64,000 nucleotides of DNA from Utricularia gibba (taxonomy: Eukaryota; Streptophyta; Magnoliopsida; Lamiales; Lentibulariaceae). Positions 1 through 14,470 of the stretch are shown one piece after another. The translations under genes and the position numbers were made by a program. The notes beneath the pieces were generated by a model, which worked only from the letters and a program-made list of their open reading frames with translations, ran no database searches and was not told the DNA's origin. Where the stretch lies: positions 2,728,001 through 2,792,000 of the forward strand of contig CM007991.1 in the NCBI GenBank assembly GCA_002189035.1, written 5' to 3'. How positions within the stretch are numbered: the first letter of the stretch is position 1; each line of letters starts with the position of its first letter.

Positions 1-63
1 GTTTTGCGAGCTCAGTTCTCACGAACCAATGTTTTAATGGGAACTGTAGTTTCCACATTCTAA

Positions 64-3000
64 ATGGACAAGAGCAATGTAGCAGTGGGAGAAAGTTCTC
101 CAGCTTCTGCAACAAAATCCACAGTGTCGCATGTCCCCGTTGGCTCTATTGCTATAGACATCAGTTGCCCGGTGGAAGAAACGGAGCAAGCTCAACACGA
201 TCATTTTTCGATACGGTGCGTGATTCTTCATTTTGCTGAGATTGTAGAAGAGGGGAATGAAACATCTACCATATGAGGTGTTGGCTTCTCTTTCTTTCTT
301 TCTTGGTTTCCCTCGAGGAAACTGGCATGGTTTGAGAAATTTCTGTTGTGCATCGAATTCGAATATTTCTTGATAAAGTGCACTTATCTCAATCTTTGTA
401 TGATAGCCACCTTGAAAGGTTGCAAGAGTTGATATGCTCTGATTTGGATGAACTAAACTCTTATCAGTAGATGAATGCTGTTACAAGAAATAGCTCTGAC
501 ATGAGCTTATCTAACTTGGAGCCTTTGTCTATGAGGATGCAGTGGTTTTGTGGCTGGCGTGAGGAAGAAGAACATGAAGATGTGCTCTCTTTTCCCTTCT
601 GAACTCGGGAATGATATATTGGCAAACGATCTGCCGATGCTGTTGGTTCCCAAGTTCCGTTGGTGGCAATGTTCAGAGTGCGTTCCAGGACTCAGTTCTT
701 CAGAAACGGTGCGAATTAACCGGAACCATAATGCTTCCACCAGTTCTTACCACAATGCCGGTAAAAAAGGCTGTCCTTTTAACACTGGAACAGACAAATG
801 ATCAGTATACTCATTACAAAAGAAAATGATCCAGTTGCTGCTATTACAATCATCTGATCATGCTTTTTTGTTTCCAAATGGTTGCTGTAACTTTTGGGAT
901 CCTTCTGCAGGCAATAAGAAGCAGGCAGATGATAGTATGGCCGAAGAAAAGCAACACGATAATAGTAAGAATCTATCATACATGTTGAACTTTTCAAGCT
1001 GACTTGAAGGTTCAAGGCTTGTAGTAACAAACAATACTCCCTTTAGCAGATGCTGTCGATACAGCGTGCCGTTCCACTGGAGTTGATGGCCCTGAAAACG
1101 GATCCTCCGGAAGTGAAGGTGGATTTGCTGCAATACCGCCTAGGAGAAAGCTGAAGTTGAGGTATTTAGCAGATATATTGGAGGAGGGAAAGAACTCAGC
1201 AAGTGGGAATCTGAGAGCAGGATCTGCTTCGTCTAATGGAACACGCACAACATCTCTCACATTGGAGGATGATTTTAAGTTGCATGTTCTTTCAGAGGGT
1301 AGAAAAAGAGCACGAACTGTGCGGAGAAAAAAGAGGGCTGCTTCCATAGATGGAGAGGGGACTGGAGATCCAACTGATGCTGCTAAAAGATTGAAAAGGC
1401 ATGTTTCAGAGAAATCATCCAAGAGATTACAAGTTTCTGAATCAGAGGCAGAGACAGTTGCCTCCACAAGATTGGACTTGCAATATAGCTCAAGGAAAAA
1501 GCAGCTTATGACCAAGAAAAGCAACATTGTGCATACAACGAAAAGGAAAAGGCTGGTTAAAAATGACCCCAGATCAGTGGTTATGCGAACTGCCACCAAT
1601 TTAGGAAAGCATCTCGCTGCTTATGAATCTGGTTCTGGTAGTATGGTGCCGGGTGCTTCTATCTGTGGAGAAGAAACCGCTCCCTTGCTCAATGGAAACC
1701 ATGAATTATCAGATAGCAAAACAGCTAATGCTGCATCTTTCGATAGCTCTGGGGTGTCACCAAATACTAGCATCTCTGGACATTGCAATACACAAGACAA
1801 AGTAACATTGGACCTCTCTCTGGACAGCCATGGCAATGTCGAAAGAAACACTTCGAATGAGAATGAACAGCCATTCGTTGATCATAGGGGCATTCCAGAT
1901 TTGAATGAGGCAATTGTTGATTCACCTTCAGCAATTCAGGAGAGTCAGTTGCCTCCCTTTTCTGAGAAGAGTTTCCCTGAAAAAAAATGGGTATGCCAAG
2001 TTAACTTGTGCATGATATGCCCTTTTAACTACTGATTATCTCGTGTGAATTCAAAATAGTGTCAGCTCTCTCATCTTTAGTTAACTGGAATATATATTAA
2101 TTGTTTCAGGGCATGTCCACATTTGCGAGTGAGGCAGATGTGGTAGGAGGCCAAGATGTCTCCCAGCTGCGTTCTGTCAAAAGCAAGGATGATGATGTAG
2201 AGCTTCAGGGAACTTCCGATGACATCCCAATGGAAATAGTTGAGCTTCTAGCTAAGAATCAACAAGAAAGAATATCTGCAAACTCAAAGCAACATCTTCT
2301 TCCAGACGCTATGCCGAGTTCTAGTGGCAGATATGCTGAAGCTTGCAATGGGATGATCAACCTCCCTAATTCTAGCAGCACGGTTATTGCTGATCAGAAT
2401 ACTGCATTCAGCGGAGGTATCATTAGCTTCCCTCAGGGGAAATATTTTCAGTTTGAAGCAAGCAAACAAAGGGCAAACCACTTCAGGCTTTTTACCCCCC
2501 ATGCAGCAAGCCAACAGCGGAATATCATCACAGAGCCACCAGGAGAAAAGAATTCACCTTTCAGTGTAGCGGTTGGCCAGAAATGCATCACTCAGCCAAA
2601 TGGCTTTTTCCAACGTTCATTCCCTGACCAAAGCTGTAAGGGCAGAGGTATACGGGACATGAATGGTGTGGAGAAGGCAAATAGGAATGATGCATCTACA
2701 TTCAAAGATGGGAGGACTCCTAGTACCCCAGTTTCAAGTGTTGCTATCCCGGCAATGCAGTTGCTTTCTTTGGCAAATCAGAGAACTGCATCCAGCCTGC
2801 CGTTTCAGGTTGGGTACAGCAGTCTTCCTGATAAACCATCTTCTCAGAATCTATGCGAAAAACAGAATCATCTGCTCCTCGGATCGCCAGTCTTTTCACC
2901 AGGCATCCACCCACGGAACTTCCAACCTCTGCTCAGTGGGGCATCGTTTTCTGGTGGAGGGTTCAGCAGACCTTATTTACATGGTAAACATTTCCTGCAA

Positions 3001-3408
3001 TATTCTTATCAAGATTTTCTTTGCTAACAAGATAGTCCCCTTTCGTCGTAGCCTTATTTATGGTGTGTTTGTGTAGCTCAAATGCTTGTCCAGCAGAGGT
3101 GCTCTGGAAATGATCACTCTGCTGATAGAAGCATTCACGACCTACCAACGAAGGATCCATCGTTGCAACTTTGCGTTCTGAATCAGAATCCAGCAGATTT
3201 CACCATTATCGATGCTAGAAATGAGTACACTATAACCGCCAGAGACTTGAAATCTAAAAACAAACAAAGATTGCCCCCAGTTACAGAGGAGCTCCCGAAG
3301 AAGAAATGGGTCAGAAGGAACCTCTCAAGAGATCAAGATGCTGCCCTTGACGATGCCCAGACTTACAGGAACGTTCTGAAGCAGCATAAAAGTAAGAACG
3401 CAAGATAA
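64..3408 (+). CDS. EMF1: EMBRYONIC FLOWER 1-like protein (6 exons)
   Basis: EMF1 is a plant-specific Polycomb-associated nuclear protein that helps keep flowering and seed genes silent. I join exons 64-215, 543-760, 911-964, 1050-1990, 2110-2983 and 3077-3408. All junctions are GT-AG and all phases agree, giving 856 residues. Seen: the N-terminal block with HFSIR joined across intron 1 to GFVAGVRKKN, then VPKFRWWQC; the PPRRKLKLRYLADIL block at the start of exon 4; GIPDLNEAI; and the IPMEIVELLAKNQQER block early in exon 5. These blocks in this order are typical of EMF1. The rest is low-complexity and basic, and the protein ends in a lysine/arginine-rich tail. Exon 3 is only 54 nt and would be missed by ORF callers. 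The family call is secure from the motifs; function is inferred from the family. Confidence 0.88.
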
Positions 3409-3612
3409 AACACTCCCAAAAGGTTTGCCTATGAAAATATGGAACTTCGGAGCACCCCAGACCTTGAATGGTCTGCTTCTGCCATTTCAAAGCAGAAGCA
3501 GCTTTTTTCTTCTGGTCTGAGGCACCTCCTAGTGTCTTCACTGTGCGGAAACTTGTGCCATTTAGGACCATTGCTTATTTGTAGCTGTAAGGCAATTATG
3601 CTTTTAAACATA

Positions 3613-3618
3613 AATAAA
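3613..3618 (+). terminator. Candidate poly(A) signal of the EMF1-like gene
   Basis: An AATAAA hexamer lies about 205 bases past the EMF1-like stop codon, in the convergent gap (3409-3957) before the NPF gene on the opposite strand. No other gene is seen in that gap. Confidence 0.4.
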
Positions 3619-3957
3619 ATGAAAGCTTCGCTTTTGACAGCCCAGAAACAAAATAGCTTTTTGAAAGCAGAGAACTAGCAGCGCCTGGACTACCATGGAA
3701 GATGAAAGTGCCTCGGCTCCTACATGGGAATACAATCTGTTATCTCTGTTTTATGTGTAGGAATCGAGTATGGGATCCTCCTCCTCAAGGACTCTGTAAG
3801 TGCCCAATCATATATAACATGAGTCACAGGTAGGCAGTTGGTAAAAGTTTTGTTTACTTATACTGTGAACCAAGTTCAGTTGTACATATTGATTGTATCA
3901 GACTAAGAGAGCAAGAGACTCAAAACTCCTCTTCCTCAGCCACCTGCACGTCGCTCT

Positions 3958-6055
3958 TCAGGGGCCGTAGGCAGCACTGCAGACAAGAAAGTATATGGTA
4001 TTGGCGGCGCTCAGCCCAGCAAGCAACAGGTAGTAGTAGTCATAGTGGCCCTTATTAATATCACTAGAGATCCAGCTCTCTTTTCCATCTGCTTTTGTCA
4101 CTTTGTCAATGGTGTTCATGATAAAGCTTGCCGCAAGACTTCCTACTGCTGATCCAATTCCTATCAAGCTGGAGGCGATGCTTGACATACTCTGCGGGAA
4201 CTCAGAAAAGTAGAACTCAATCAGCCCGATGCCACTGGACGCCTCGGCAAATCCATTCAAGCAGTACTGAGGTATGAGCCACAGGGCTGACATGCGCCCC
4301 GGAGACTGCAATACATCTAGGAACCCATTCTTGCCAGCAATATATCTTCGAGTAGCCTCAACGATGGAGGAGACCATCATTGCCAAAAAGGAGAGGAGTA
4401 TCCCTATTCCCATTTTAGCTTTTGAACTGACACGAACTTCTGATCCTCTGAGTCTTGATGCTAAAGGAATGAACACTCGATTCTGGACTATGATCCAAAC
4501 CACGGCAGCTATCACTACAAATATACCGAAAGATGAGGCTGGGATCGAAAAGCTGGAGGTTATGTGTCTGTCCATTGCAGTGGCTTGAACCAGTGGGATG
4601 GTACTCTGGGTTTGGTCTATTGACAAGATCATCGCCGTGGACCATATGGGGATGGTTCGGATCAGGACCTTGAGCTCCTCAACCTGCTCAACTGTGCACA
4701 GGCTCCATGGATCTTTGGCTTCTCCATCGCTGGTTAAGTCCTCAGGCTCCCTGATGACGCAGGCCTTGTTCAGACACCTAAAAACATCAACCATTTATGT
4801 AAGTGGTATGTTTTATTGGCAGGAAAGAAATCAAGGTGAAAGACACGACATACATCAGTCTCCTACTCGGTTGTGCTTCCTTCTTGCAATGGAATGTGTA
4901 ACTGGTACCATCCGACCATTTCAGATGTCGATTTCTGTATGAAGCCACGACAGCTTGAGCTAAGCCGGTTAGCAGGTTGGATTCGCTCTGTAACTTCACG
5001 TAAGACGAGGAAGCAACAAAGAAAGTTGCTGCGCCGCATAAGGTAAGAAGGGTGGACGCAGCAAATTCCATTCCCCATCCCAACTTCTCTTGAATGTACG
5101 CAATGCACACCAAGGATAAGAATGCAGACAGTGCCACAGCTGCATAATACAGCACAAAGAACTTCTGCTTCATGCCTGGCTTCGACTTAGATTCATCCTT
5201 CTGCTGCAGCTGATCAACTCCGAAGGCTAGAAAACAGGAATGTGCAGCACCGGATCCCACCGAGATCAGCCCAAATGATAAAAAGAGATACATGAGCTGC
5301 CACACAGTGGAACCACCGCAGATCCCATCCGACGGATCACATGCAAGCGGCCTTGCTTGAGGGATTATAGCCGTTAGCCATAGAAGACACATCCCCTTAA
5401 ATCCACAACAGATCAGGAACATATGAAGGGAAAATATTTCAACACTAAAAGAACAGAATCTCATTGGTTATGTAGTTTAGTTTACCAAAATGGAAACAAG
5501 AAATCCAAATCCAATGGTGTAGAACCTGCCCAAAAAAGAATCTGCAAGCAGGGCCCCAAAATAGGGCATCATATCTGAGACTGTTGACCACACAAACATG
5601 ACGTTGGAAGCGCTCTTCATTTCCATGTTATACTCGTTCATCAAATACAGAGAAATGTTTGCCCTCATTCCCAACGTAGCCATGTTGTATAGTGTGAAGC
5701 TACCTGTTGTAACAGAGATTTTACGCATGCTGAAAAATTTAACTCCCACAAAAAAAAAAAAAAAGACAAACTGTGTAGATTTAAAGTCAACCCCCAGAAG
5801 AAAATGGAAACATGTAACTGCAACCGCAAGAACGCCATGATCAATTACAAAAGTAATCTCGAAACTGAAGGTTAGAGAAAGTAAGACACGACGAGTAAAA
5901 CGATGAAAGTGCGTCAGTGAAACAACGAAACAAAAGCGAAAGGAAGACTTTTTACCAAGGATGAAGAGTAAAACTCTGAAGCCACCCCTGTTGGTGTTCG
6001 CATATTTCTCCACCAAGAGAGGATCTTCCAACGTTGGCTCCACTGAGTTCCCCAT
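3958..6055 (-). CDS. NRT1/PTR family (NPF) transporter, NPF1-like (4 exons)
   Basis: A proton-coupled transporter of the NPF family, acting in a membrane on nitrate, peptides or hormone-like substrates. Exons in transcript order are 6055-5956, 5703-5486, 5395-4854 and 4777-3958. All four junctions are GT-AG with matching phases, giving 559 residues. Seen: an early hydrophobic segment, the FGALLADSFLGRF motif of PTR transporters in exon 2, the WLTAIIPQARP segment in exon 3, and RLMCLNKAC followed by DPWSLCTVEQVEELK before the second half of the membrane domain. The last block is what I remember from NPF1 members. I start at the ATG at 6055 (MGNSVEP); the frame is open further upstream to 6169 but without family resemblance. 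The usual acidic/basic ExxER motif of NPF helix 1 is not visible here, so substrate coupling could differ. Confidence 0.87.
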
Positions 6056-6204
6056 CCCCAGTTCAAATTCGGTTTTCTTTTTCGCACCCCTGAAAAGAAA
6101 AGTGGAGAAAACAGACGTTCCAGTAGTCAAAGCCCGCAGATGGCAAAGCAAACCCGCGAACTCCCTCAAATAAACTGCTTTCTTTCGCCCTCCCAGTCCC
6201 CACG

Positions 6205-6255
6205 TACATGAGAGCCAGATCCCGCGTACACGAGAGTCAAATCCCGTCGTACAGA
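6205..6255. repeat. Imperfect ~22-bp tandem repeat
   Basis: The unit TACATGAGAGCCAGATCCCG recurs as TACACGAGAGTCAAATCCCG and then a third truncated TACAGAG. It lies just upstream of the NPF start. Confidence 0.6.
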
Positions 6256-6348
6256 GTTCCTATTTCACTGGTCATTTCTACTGTGACTGCACAGAGTAAC
6301 TAATTCACACGATGGGTATACAATTCATTTCAATCCAGCAAGTAAAAT

Positions 6349-6495
6349 CAAAGGCCTCGTCTCAACACGATACCATAAGCCATAAAATTGGGTGGGAGAA
6401 AAAGATCGAAACTTCAGGGTTCATGACTACTGAACCAAAGGCCTCATGTCAACACCTTGCATACGCCATAAAATCGGGTGGGACAAAAAGATCGT
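6349..6495. repeat. Imperfect direct repeat, two ~62-bp units, period ~86 bp
   Basis: Both units begin CAAAGGCCTC and contain GCCATAAAAT followed by GGGTGGGA and end AAAAAGATCG. They differ by scattered substitutions, which indicates an old local duplication. Confidence 0.7.
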
Positions 6496-6978
6496 ACAGA
6501 GTCCAAAACCTCATTAAATACAAGTATGCCGGCCAGATAAATTCAAACACCTACGGAGGCTACAGATGCTGTCAAACTCCCAAATGTGATATATGAGGTA
6601 AAGATTTCACTCACAAAGTACTCAGTTCAATATCTATATGGACCACTTGGCAATGAAGGGGGAGATGTGACCCTGTGGAATTATTAAAAAACATTCCTTA
6701 GCCTTTAAGAGTTGCTGCCTTGCGTCATCGCATGCGACAGCACACACTCAAATAATAGAAAAAAGAAGTGTTTTGAGATATTATTCATGTCATCAATATG
6801 ACACAAAACAACACAAGGTGAACAGAAAAAGCACTGGGGAGTGAACGTTGCCTTCAAGGTGATGACTGGAGCACAACCAGCAAGACATCAACCCAGAAAA
6901 ATCCTAAAAGGAAAAATATAACGAAAGCTCCAAGCCTGCGTCCCACGACTGCTGCCGAGGGGTCGTGGCTTGGAGCCA

Positions 6979-9825
6979 TCACACTAAAAAATGAAGCAAA
7001 CGGGGATCTGCGTGCTGCGGAAGTCCTGTTCTTGCCCCCAAAGATCGGCATTTTATTGCAGCCTGAAATTTCGTAACGGCCAGTGAGAATCCATTAATAC
7101 ATACGCGATGTTTATTGAAGAGAGAGCTACACCAACCACTTGAGAAGCAAAAGGCAGCATCTTCTCCGGCGGCATGGCTGTGCACAGAGCTGCAAAGTTT
7201 TAAAAATGTCAACAGATGAAAATGGTTGACTGTTGTTCCGGCATTTCCAGACGGCGACCTGAGAGTTCTACTGGGTGGGGGAGGGTGGGTGTGTGGATCT
7301 TCACAAGAAAAGAAGGCTGTGGTTTTTCTGCCAACATGTAGGTGCATACACAAGAGAAATGTGTAAAACTGACCATAGAGGACCGCTCCAATGAATGCAT
7401 CACCCGCACCAGTGGTGTCAACGAGTTCATGTGCTGGAATCTTCTCAGCTGTTCCTATCAGAAGTCTTCCACTCACAGAACCTACTCCTTTTGCTTGCAG
7501 CTTCACAGTGCCCTGCAGAATTAAAGGTTATGTTTTCATGTAAATACATGGATGCATCGCCAGGTACATGTCTTCCATCATTCTGCTTCTGAACTCTAAC
7601 AAGTTGTTCGAGTGTCTAGTATCCTTGTTCTATACCAGCTTATGAAGCGTGTCTAAATTTGGACTTAATAAAAGTACGTGGAATAGAGAGGACAAATCTG
7701 GGGTGTTCAGTTTAGAAAATAAAGAATAAAACTGAAAGCTTGAGCATTTAGAAAAGTAAAAGCTAGGAAAGACGGACATAATTACCGATGTCACACACGA
7801 AGGCAATAGTGAGCTACTATTGATCTGTAATTTCAGAGACTCCAATAATTCATCAATGTCATGTTCTTCATGATGTGCATTATCTGCAGAGAGACCAAGA
7901 AAAATATCAATGCAATATAGCTTACTCGTTCATCTCTCTATAAACCATGAAAAAGAAGTTGACAAGGCATATTATCCATGTACCAGTTGACCTGTCTAGC
8001 ATCAGACAACCATCTTGACCTAATGTGACCACTACAAATTTGATATTTGGAAGCTTTATCATTAGATCAACAAGAGCAATTTGGATAGAGGGTGCTCCCG
8101 TCAATGCCTGTAAAATTGAAAATCAAACCTTCAATCTCATGCCTATGCTAGGGGAAGTCTAATTTCACACCCAGGAATGATGCCATCTATTGTCTAGACT
8201 TAAGTTCATGAAGCATATTTTAAGGTATCAGAAAACAGGCCTGTGGAAACTTCTTTGAGCATACGAGGTAACTTGCAAATTTCAGAAGATCATCCAACCC
8301 TTCTCTCTTCTTTTCAGCATCAAGAAGAATAGGAATGCCTCTGCAAGTTGCCTGCACTGGAAAATCATCGTATTTTTGGTTCAACTGAATGAAGAGAATT
8401 GAAAATCCGCAGTACCAAAAACATATTATAAAAAACAGCGTGACCTCTTGAGCCACAACTAAAGCAGTTTCGTATAGCCTTCCATCAAAATGGACCAGTC
8501 TTGCTCCATCTAATGCAGCTAGCAACTTTGTTTCTGTTAGTTCATCAGGGTGCATTGGAGGATATCCAGGAGTATGAATACAGGTTCGAGTTTTCCTGAT
8601 GATGCCCCACAACAGTAGCATGCGGATAAGCACAAGAAATGAGGGAATGGTTTCGTACAACGTTGTAAGCATACTTTACTTAACAGGTCTAAAATAGAAC
8701 AACACATATTTGGCCTGTATATCAGAATTTTATCAAAAAATATACCATAAGCTAGACATGCACAGCATCTCATACCAAAATGTGATTTACGTGGTGTACG
8801 TAAAATAATATAGGAACAGTCAATCGTAGATCAACAATTCATGTTATCGAAAAAAAGATTAAATGGAGAGTTGGATGCATAATCTCACGTTTGGTCATCA
8901 ACAATGACATAAGTAAATGGAGAGTTGCCACCTTCAGACACCTGAGGACAAGGAAAATTCGTCAAAATAATCACTCAAGTGAACTTTATAGTACTAAATA
9001 AAAGAAAAAAAAAAAGAAACAGAGAAAAACAACAGAGCTTACAAAAATAAAAAATAAGAACACCATTATCCAATCTTACAGCAATAAAGGATGAATCCAC
9101 ACCATCAGCCTCTAGCTCCTCTAATATTATTTTACCTTGGGGATCATCAGCAACCTAATCAACATACGCCTTCATTTCAACTGTCCCATTCGATCCATTA
9201 ACCTCCAGTCACCCCAGGAAGATGTAAAAAAAGAAAAATAATAATAATAACTTGAAAAAAAAAGACAGCAGACCTTGGAAATAAGCCTTGGTTTCATACC
9301 CAATCGAGCAAGGCAAGTCATTGTATTCCCCACATTTCCTCCACCTAGAATCTATTTATTCCAACAATACGAAGTTCATTAAAGCGACTCAGCAAATGAA
9401 AGCTTCAATAAAACAAGTCGAAGCTACAGTACCTTGGCGTTGGTGGTTCTAATCTTATCATCCGGCTCAGGGTAAGAAGCAACAACCGCCACAAAATCAA
9501 CAGAAACAGCCCCACAACCCAACTGCAAATCCACCAACGCCCCATGTGGATTCAAAAAAACAAGAAGCAACAAAGACAAAGGGAAAAAACGCTAAAATAG
9601 CAAAATTTACGATGATGCGATTGTCGGAGAGAGGAGGTAGTGCGCCGGAGGACATACTAAACCTGCAAGAAGAACAGAAAGAATGTGTCACGAAAATTCA
9701 GCTTCCAGATGTGGAAACCGCACCATCATGATCCTTAACCTTGGAGAAAATGAAGAATAAGAGGGGACGGTTTGACGCTTGAAGAGAGCAGCAGAACTCG
9801 GAGCAAGCGGTGAATGGAGACTCAT
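6979..9825 (-). CDS. pfkB-family carbohydrate kinase (ribokinase-like), 13 exons
   Basis: A ribokinase-fold sugar kinase of the At4g28706/At5g43910 type that transfers phosphate from ATP to a small sugar; the substrate cannot be read from sequence. Exons in order: 9825-9740, 9662-9611, 9522-9433, 9351-9274, 9154-9080, 8941-8889, 8595-8445, 8351-8241, 8107-7984, 7883-7786, 7512-7374, 7189-7137, 7062-6979. The phases close to 397 residues. Seen: N-terminal LGCGAVSVDFVAVV, the substrate-side GGGNVGNTMTCLARLG glycine block, VHFDGR in exon 7, FVVVTLGQDGCLML in exon 9, and the pfkB signature DTTGAGDAF with the catalytic Asp in exon 11. The protein ends LGARTGLPQHADPRL. Exon 8 seems to end in a GC donor (CAG then GCCTGT), the only non-GT donor in the gene. 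A serine-rich leader before MSSG could be an organelle-targeting peptide. Confidence 0.88.
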
Positions 9826-11889
9826 AACTGACGATTCACGAACGCTGTTAGGCAGCTGATCGGATCATCCCCAAGCCATCCATGTATTTCTTTCCTTTAA
9901 AAATTTTTTTGAAGGAAATTATTTTCTTCTTAGGTGGACAGGAGGGTTGGGCTTCAAATTGGGCCAGATGGAACAATAATAAGCCCGGATCGTCTCTTCT
10001 TGTCCCCCCAATCTGCAACAGCATTACATCTTCATTGTGTAGGGTTCCGATTTCCGAATCAGTTTCTAGGTATCATCTCTTTTCTCTTGAGTTGCCCCTC
10101 AGCGTCATTTGGTTTTCCCGCTCGTTTCCACCAGCGCCAATTTGTACGGCTATGTTGGAATCCAGGTGCGATAGGGCCAAGCCACTGGCATTCTTACTGA
10201 GATCTACTACGACTCGCTAGCATTTGAGAGTAGTGCAGCGGCAGCGGGTAGGAGAATTACGTTGCAGTCATGGTGCGTATTCGCACTCGCTGCTGAAGGC
10301 ATACGCAAAGGATGTATGTCTGAATATATGGCGTTTGCGGTACGCAGCAACTCGAAATGGTCATAGACGCGGTAGCTTCCGATGTAGAATCCATGCGTTG
10401 GGAGTGGTGTACGAAACGACGTCGTTCAAGCAATCTTCCGTATGCTCCTTTTTATCCCTCCTATTCCTAGTTGACTTTTATCTTACTTTCTGCTTCCGGT
10501 GGGCCGTTATTTATATGGCCCAAACTCCAGGCCCAATACATGATACCAATTGCTCTCCCCCTTTTTCATTATTATATTTTAAATAATGAAAAAGACAATG
10601 GGCGTGGGGACAGTGCGAAAAAGACTGATCCAGGTGAGGCCTACCCTAAATTGGGTCACAGAAACTGTATCCTAAATCCGTGTTACGGGACCAGCCCAAC
10701 TGGAAAGGAGATATTAGGGGACCATTTTAAGTTAATGGGCAGGCAGGCAGGCAGGGAGGCAGAGGAAGGAAGTGGCCCTGCGCCTGGCCCTCTCACTTTG
10801 TGGACCAAACATGTGACAACAGCGGATAGAGATTTAACATCACAAAGAAAAAGTACCACTTCTGGGGATTCACAATCATTAGTCGACACACCAATCAAAA
10901 AGAGCATAACACAAAAGAAAAAAAAAGTACCAAAGTTTATTTTCCACTGTGCTTAGGACAGACAATTACTACTCCCAGCCTTGTGCCAAAGTACGCATTC
11001 CCTATAACTAACCAACCGCACATGGGAAGCATCCACGGCATAAATGAAACAGCTCTGGGATTCAATTTCAAAGTATACTCATGCTCTGGTATCATTTCAC
11101 AGTAATAACACGACGACGACAGCAACAACAAACTGATGATAATAAGAAGACGAAGAAGGGGGGAGTCATTTAAAGAGGGGGAGGGGAGGGGGTAGAAGTA
11201 AAGGATTGCAGGCGTACTTGGGAAGAGAGTAAATGTGATCAGTTGAGGGAGGAGGGGAGTGCGGTGACGCCATGAGGGGCGGCGTGAACAAACAATGCTC
11301 AATAATGCAGCAGGCAGGCTCACGAGTTGTTTGAGTCCGTGGCCTTGCAGTGCAGTCACGGAGTGAATGCAGCAGAGCTACGCACGCGTATTCAAAGCCA
11401 ACAATCACTGAGGCGAGTCCACCGTAGCGGCGTCTCCCACATACATTCAATGCCGAGCTCTAATAATAATCAATGCCAACTTAAGCAAATGGAAAATTAG
11501 GGGTTAGTGCATAACATTTGGCCAAAATTGAAAATAGCAGACTAGATCCAATTTTAAAGTAACTTTTTTACTCCAAAGTTTAAAAAAAGAAACTTGGATA
11601 GTAGCATACTTGTTATACAAACTTTCTGGGATTGCCAATTTTAGGTATATATCCATGGAACAGCAACTGGTGTATTGAAGACAAATATAATGGCCAAACG
11701 GTCATGCATACAAGGCAATGCCACTACACAATTTGGGTACACATTGCAGGAGCCGCACAGGCAATATGTTACTGAGTCAAAGATGCTCAGAGCAGCTTCA
11801 ATCCAAGTGAAATGACACAAAACACTCAGAGAAAGAGTTAAGCAGGACCCTCCACGTGCCACAACTGAAATATACATGTACAGCGCACC
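9826..11889. other. Intergenic region (2 kb) without a supported gene
   Basis: It contains several open frames of 70-161 codons on both strands, none with recognisable protein character; they are proline-, serine- or leucine-rich shadows. The left end serves as the pfkB promoter and the right end as the CDKA 3' UTR. One strong inverted repeat (10561-10594) is listed separately. A transcribed noncoding RNA cannot be ruled out. Confidence 0.5.
10561..10594. repeat. 13-bp perfect inverted repeat with 8-bp loop
   Basis: CTTTTTCATTATT at 10561-10573 is exactly reversed and complemented by AATAATGAAAAAG at 10582-10594, with an A/T loop between. It would form a strong hairpin or cruciform. Confidence 0.8.
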
Positions 11890-13512
<1,623 letters not shown>

Positions 13513-13525
13513 GAGGTATAGTCAC

Positions 13526-14164
13526 CTGAAGCAACAGATCAGCAACCTAACATACATAAAATATTTTCTAGATTAAGAAAAGCATAGCAGATGATCAGGG
13601 GACACAAGCATCAGCAGGTTGAGTAAAACAAATTCCAAAATCTGCGGAACAATTTCTCAAATCCATAAAAGCAAGAAAGGGGACCTAGATCTAAACACTA
13701 CTCCATCATTTTTCAATAACGCAAATATAACCCAGACGTTGATTTTAATAGAAGAAGATTAACTCCAAGCACAATGCGGAGAAAAAAAAAACATCATTTT
13801 CACACACCAATTTGCTTGAAAAATCAACTAAACTGGGAAGACGTTGAAAAAAGCACATCACAAGCATCTCCATCATCAAATCCAAAAAAAGGTCAAGCGC
13901 ACGTCAATCACTTCTTTGTGCCAGCCAAGCAACCTTCACCTACCATTACTCTAGTTAAAGCATCACAAAAAACATAAAAAACCAGAAGCCGATCAGCATC
14001 TAAACGAAAAAAAAAACTCCAAAAAACCATCGGAAACGAATCAAAAAGTCCCGCAGAGCAACAAAAACAATACGCTCCGCGGAAGCGCTCAAAAGAGTAT
14101 GAAACAAAAGGCGACAGAGAAGCAACGGAATGAAGAGAGCGGCGGCGGAGGCGGAGGAGAGTAC
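13526..14164 (-). other. 5' UTR intron of CDKA copy a
   Basis: On the minus strand a donor (CGCCG then GTACTC) at 14164 and an acceptor (TTGCTTCAG) at 13526 bound a 639-base leader intron just ahead of the ATG. Copy b has the same arrangement. Such leader introns often raise expression; that role is inference. Confidence 0.65.
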
Positions 14165-14470
14165 CGGCGATGGATGAAGAGATGTGGGGAAGAAGGAGCG
14201 AATGAATGAATATGACAGGGAGCCAAAAGAGGAGGAGTGGGCTGTGCTGTGCTGTGCTTAATATGTGCTTTTTCCCTGCAACTGATCCATGAGCTTTTTT
14301 CATATAGGGTTGCTTTCTCGCTTCTCAATTTTCAGTTTTCATTTTCTTTTATTGTTTATAAATAAATATCAAATTGGATGATTGGCTGGAGTCCTTTGAC
14401 CAGACGACGCTACTCAAGTCATTTTCCTGTTATCTTAATCTTCCTTCCCATTGGTGGGATTCCCATTTTT

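Larger units (their letters stand above)
6056..6978. other. Intergenic region between NPF and pfkB genes, with short direct repeats
   Basis: No supported gene. It holds the NPF promoter side and the pfkB 3' side. Two families of imperfect direct repeats (6205-6255 and 6349-6495) are listed separately. A 94-codon open frame on + at 6312 spans the repeats and resembles no protein I know. Confidence 0.6.

Noticed and set aside
10471-10956. 161-codon ORF on + as a gene
   Set aside because: No recognisable motif and low-complexity parts. It spans the inverted repeat and lacks any upstream coding signal.
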